From: Gammaproteobacteria bacterium
GTDB taxonomy: Bacteria; Pseudomonadota; Gammaproteobacteria; DSM-19610
NCBI GenBank assembly: GCA_011371465.1
Contig: DRQL01000234.1
Location: 1-8,279, forward strand
DNA length: 8,279 bases
Reading direction: 5' to 3'
In this document: piece after piece, positions 6,209 through 8,279 of the stretch
How positions within the stretch are numbered: position 1 is the first letter of the stretch
Layout of the letters: the number at the start of each line of letters is the position of its first letter
Notes under the pieces: generated by a model
Database searches by the model: none
The model's input: only the letters and a program-made list of their open reading frames with translations
What the model was told of the DNA's origin: nothing
Made by a program: the position numbers and the translations under genes

Positions 6209-7367
6209 GGGAGTCCCCTTCCAGGCAAGCCGCCAGGCTGTCCAGCAGGCGGTCGATCTGCACCGTTTCATGGGCCGCGGACAGCGTTATCCGCAGCCGC
6301 GCCGTGCCTTCCGGTACCGTGGGCGGGCGAATCGCGGTCACCAGCAAACCCCGTGCGCGCAGGCATTCACTCAGGCGCAGCGCAGCTCCCGCGTCACCCA
6401 CCAGCAGGGGCTGGATCGGCGTGCCGGATACCATCAGCGGCAGCCCCAGTTCGCGAGCACCGGCACGGAAATACTGCACCCGTTCCTGCAATCGCGTCCG
6501 CAGGTGATCCCCCTCGCGCACCAGCTGCAGTGCGGTCCGGCTGGCCCAGGCGATCGCCGGTGGCGGCGCGGTGGTATATATAAAGGTACGCGCCTGCTGG
6601 ATCAGCGTCTCGATCAGGGCTTCGCTGCCCGCCACGAAGGCTCCGAAGGTGCCCAGTCCCTTGCCCAGGGTGGCCATCAGCAACGCGTTGTCGGGCACGG
6701 CAGGCAGCTGGTCCAGGAACCAGCCCCGGCCCTGTTCGCCCAGCACGCCGAGGCCGTGCGCATCATCCACCAGCAGCCAGGCGTCCTGCTCCGTTGCCAG
6801 CCGCGCCAGTTCGGCAACCGGCGCACAGTCCCCGTCCATGCTGAATACCCCGTCGCTGGCCACCAGCCGGGTGCCCTTGCCGGCTGCAGAAAGTTTTGAC
6901 TGCAAGCGGACCATGTCGTTATGCGGGTAACGCACCAGCCGGGCACGGCTCAGCACAGCGGCATCAACCAGGGAAGCGTGGTTCAGGCGATCCTCGAACA
7001 CCTGGCCGTGCCGATCGACCAGCGCAGAAACCACCCCGAGGTTGGCCATGTAGCCGGTCGAAAACAGCAGCACCCGCGGTCGTCCCGTAAAGGCCGCGAG
7101 ATCGTCTTCCAGTGCCTGGTGGGCATAGCTGTGTCCACTCACCAGGTGGGCTGCGCCGCTGCCGACGCCGAAACGATCGGCGCCTTCTTTCAGCGCCTCG
7201 ACCAGGCGCGGGTCACCAGCCAGTCCCAGGTAATCGTTGCTACAAAAGGAAAGATAAACCCGGCCGTCGATCCGGACCTCTGTGCCCTGCGCGCCCTGCA
7301 GCGTCTGCCGCACCCGGTAGAGCTGCTGCTGTTTGCGTGCGGCCAGCGCGGCCGTCAGGCTCTGCAT
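6195..7367 (-). CDS. bioF: 8-amino-7-oxononanoate (KAPA) synthase
   Basis: PLP-dependent alpha-oxoamine synthase that condenses pimeloyl-ACP (or CoA) with L-alanine, releasing CO2, the first step of biotin ring assembly. The 390 residues match the family length. Visible motifs: FCSNDYLGLA (41-50); the glycine-rich GVGSGAAHLVSGH (67-79); FSTGYMAN (102-109) at the cofactor phosphate region; H130 (LNHASL), which stacks on the PLP ring; DDAHGLGVLG (201-210) with the cofactor-binding aspartate and histidine; the Schiff-base lysine K236 in TLGKGLGT (233-240); and the C-terminal RPPTVPEGTARLRITLSA (347-363 region) with the substrate carboxylate arginine. Its ATG lies 6 nt after the bioB stop with only a weak ribosome site, consistent with coupled translation, and its end overlaps bioH. 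Identity is secure. Confidence 0.97.
   Translation of the reverse strand: MQSLTAALAARKQQQLYRVRQTLQGAQGTEVRIDGRVYLSFCSNDYLGLAGDPRLVEALKEGADRFGVGSGAAHLVSGHSYAHQALEDDLAAFTGRPRVLLFSTGYMANLGVVSALVDRHGQVFEDRLNHASLVDAAVLSRARLVRYPHNDMVRLQSKLSAAGKGTRLVASDGVFSMDGDCAPVAELARLATEQDAWLLVDDAHGLGVLGEQGRGWFLDQLPAVPDNALLMATLGKGLGTFGAFVAGSEALIETLIQQARTFIYTTAPPPAIAWASRTALQLVREGDHLRTRLQERVQYFRAGARELGLPLMVSGTPIQPLLVGDAGAALRLSECLRARGLLVTAIRPPTVPEGTARLRITLSAAHETVQIDRLLDSLAACLEGDSLAAR
6215..6220 (-). promoter_or_regulatory. Ribosome binding site deciding the bioH TTG start
   Basis: AAGGGG on the minus strand, 6 nt before the TTG at 6208, lying inside the last codons of bioF. It supports the unusual start codon over the upstream ATG at 6271, and residues after the TTG (LHVEVSGTG) align with the normal BioH N-terminus. 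Confidence 0.6.
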
Positions 7368-7373
7368 GGCACT

Positions 7374-8279
7374 TCAGGCGGGGCGCAGCCCCAGTCGCGC
7401 GAACAAAAGCCGGTCCTGGTCTGCTTCGGGATTGGGTGTCGTCAGCAGCTTCTCGCCATAAAAAATGGAGTTGGCACCGGCGAGAAAACACAGGGCCTGC
7501 AACTCGTCGCTCATCTGCTCGCGGCCTGCCGACAGGCGTACATGCGACTGCGGCATCAGGATACGCGCCACGGCCAGGGTGCGCACAAACTCAAAAGGAT
7601 CCAGCTCATCCTGCTGCGCCAGTGGTGTCCCTTCGACTTTCACCAGCAGGTTGACCGGCACGCTCTCGGGGTGCGGCTGCTGGCACGCCAGTTGTTCCAG
7701 TAGCGATACCCGGTCTGCACGCGCTTCGCCCATGCCGAGGATGCCGCCGCAGCAGACATGCATGCCGGCCTCGCGGACGTGATGGATGGTGTCGAGGCGG
7801 TCTTCGTAGGTACGGGTGCTGATGATGTCACCGTAGAATTCCGGCGAGGTATCCAGGTTGTGGTTGTAGTAGTCCAGGCCGGCCTGCTTCAGCTGCTGCG
7901 CCTGTTGCGCGTCCAGCATGCCGAGCGTCATGCAGGTCTCCAGGCCTTCCGCACGCACCCGTTCCACCATCTCCAGCACGCGCTCAAAATTTTTGCCGCG
8001 CGGGTTGCGCCACGCCGCGCCCATACAGAAACGACTGGCCCCCGCGGCTTTGGCCGCCCGTGCGGCATCGACCACCGCATCGACATCCATCAGTTTTTCC
8101 GCATCCACGGCGGCTTCGTGGTGAACACTCTGGGGACAGTACCCGCAGTCTTCCGGGCAGCCGCCGGTCTTGATGCTCAACAGCGTGCTGACCTGGACTT
8201 CATTGGCATCGAAATGTGCGCGGTGCACCTGCTGGGCCCGGAACAGGAGGTCGTTGAACGGCAGGTCGAACAGGGCTGC
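7374..8279 (-). CDS. bioB: Biotin synthase, 5' end cut by window edge
   Basis: Radical-SAM enzyme that inserts sulfur into dethiobiotin, the last step of the pathway. The frame runs to the right edge with no start needed: 301 residues are visible, beginning AALFDLPFNDLL, which matches position 13 of E. coli BioB, so about a dozen N-terminal residues lie outside the window. The radical-SAM 4Fe-4S cysteines are C41, C45 and C48 of the visible part (CPEDCGYC). The sacrificial 2Fe-2S cluster ligands are C85 (FCMGAAW), C116 (TCMTLG), C176 (HVCCGG) and R248 (VRLSAGRE), each at a constant offset of 12 from E. coli C97, C128, C188 and R260. YYNHNLDTSPEFY (137-149) and ANSIFYGEKLLTTPNPE are typical. 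A GTG at 8228 lies downstream of conserved sequence and is not the true start. The protein ends soon after LLFARLGLRPA, lacking the roughly 30-residue tail of E. coli BioB, which is common. The operon promoter must lie to the right of this window. Confidence 0.97.
   Translation of the reverse strand, partial: AALFDLPFNDLLFRAQQVHRAHFDANEVQVSTLLSIKTGGCPEDCGYCPQSVHHEAAVDAEKLMDVDAVVDAARAAKAAGASRFCMGAAWRNPRGKNFERVLEMVERVRAEGLETCMTLGMLDAQQAQQLKQAGLDYYNHNLDTSPEFYGDIISTRTYEDRLDTIHHVREAGMHVCCGGILGMGEARADRVSLLEQLACQQPHPESVPVNLLVKVEGTPLAQQDELDPFEFVRTLAVARILMPQSHVRLSAGREQMSDELQALCFLAGANSIFYGEKLLTTPNPEADQDRLLFARLGLRPA

Overview
This window reads as ordinary chromosome from a GC-rich gammaproteobacterium. 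The evidence is the biotin operon order bioB-bioF-bioH-bioC-bioD with bioH inside it (the arrangement known from Pseudomonas and relatives), a CoxB with a fused C-terminal cytochrome c domain, and proteobacterial-type protein sequences throughout. I cannot name the genus. No mobile element, CRISPR array, rRNA or tRNA was found.

Layout, left to right. Positions 1-3023 hold a minus-strand respiratory cluster, transcribed right to left: a small DUF2244-family membrane protein, then coxB (cytochrome c oxidase subunit II with a cytochrome c domain), then ctaD (subunit I, cut by the left edge). Positions 3024-3437 are a non-coding gap with an 80-base island of about 16% GC that contains a perfect 20-bp palindrome and a possible minus-strand promoter for the oxidase cluster. 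The rest of the gap is a GC-rich leader with several small inverted repeats. Positions 3438-3917 hold the only plus-strand gene, a small secreted Sel1-repeat protein. Positions 3914-8279 hold the minus-strand biotin operon bioB (5' end cut by the right edge), bioF, bioH, bioC and bioD.

The biotin genes cover the whole route except BioA (the DAPA aminotransferase), which must be encoded elsewhere. BioC methylates the malonyl starter so that fatty-acid synthesis can build the pimeloyl chain, and BioH removes the methyl group. BioF condenses pimeloyl thioester with alanine, BioD closes the ureido ring, and BioB inserts sulfur. The genes are packed tightly: a 6-nt gap for B/F, 14-nt overlaps for F/H and H/C, and a 4-nt ATGA overlap for C/D. 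This indicates one translationally coupled transcript. In the respiratory cluster, CoxB takes electrons through its heme c and CuA and passes them to the heme a / heme a3-CuB centre of CtaD.

The coding content is conventional and I do not see a new biological system. The points worth a second look are the AT-rich palindrome, the shared CTAG that stops two converging genes, the inverted-repeat-rich leader of the Sel1 gene, and the uncharacterised DUF2244 and Sel1 proteins.
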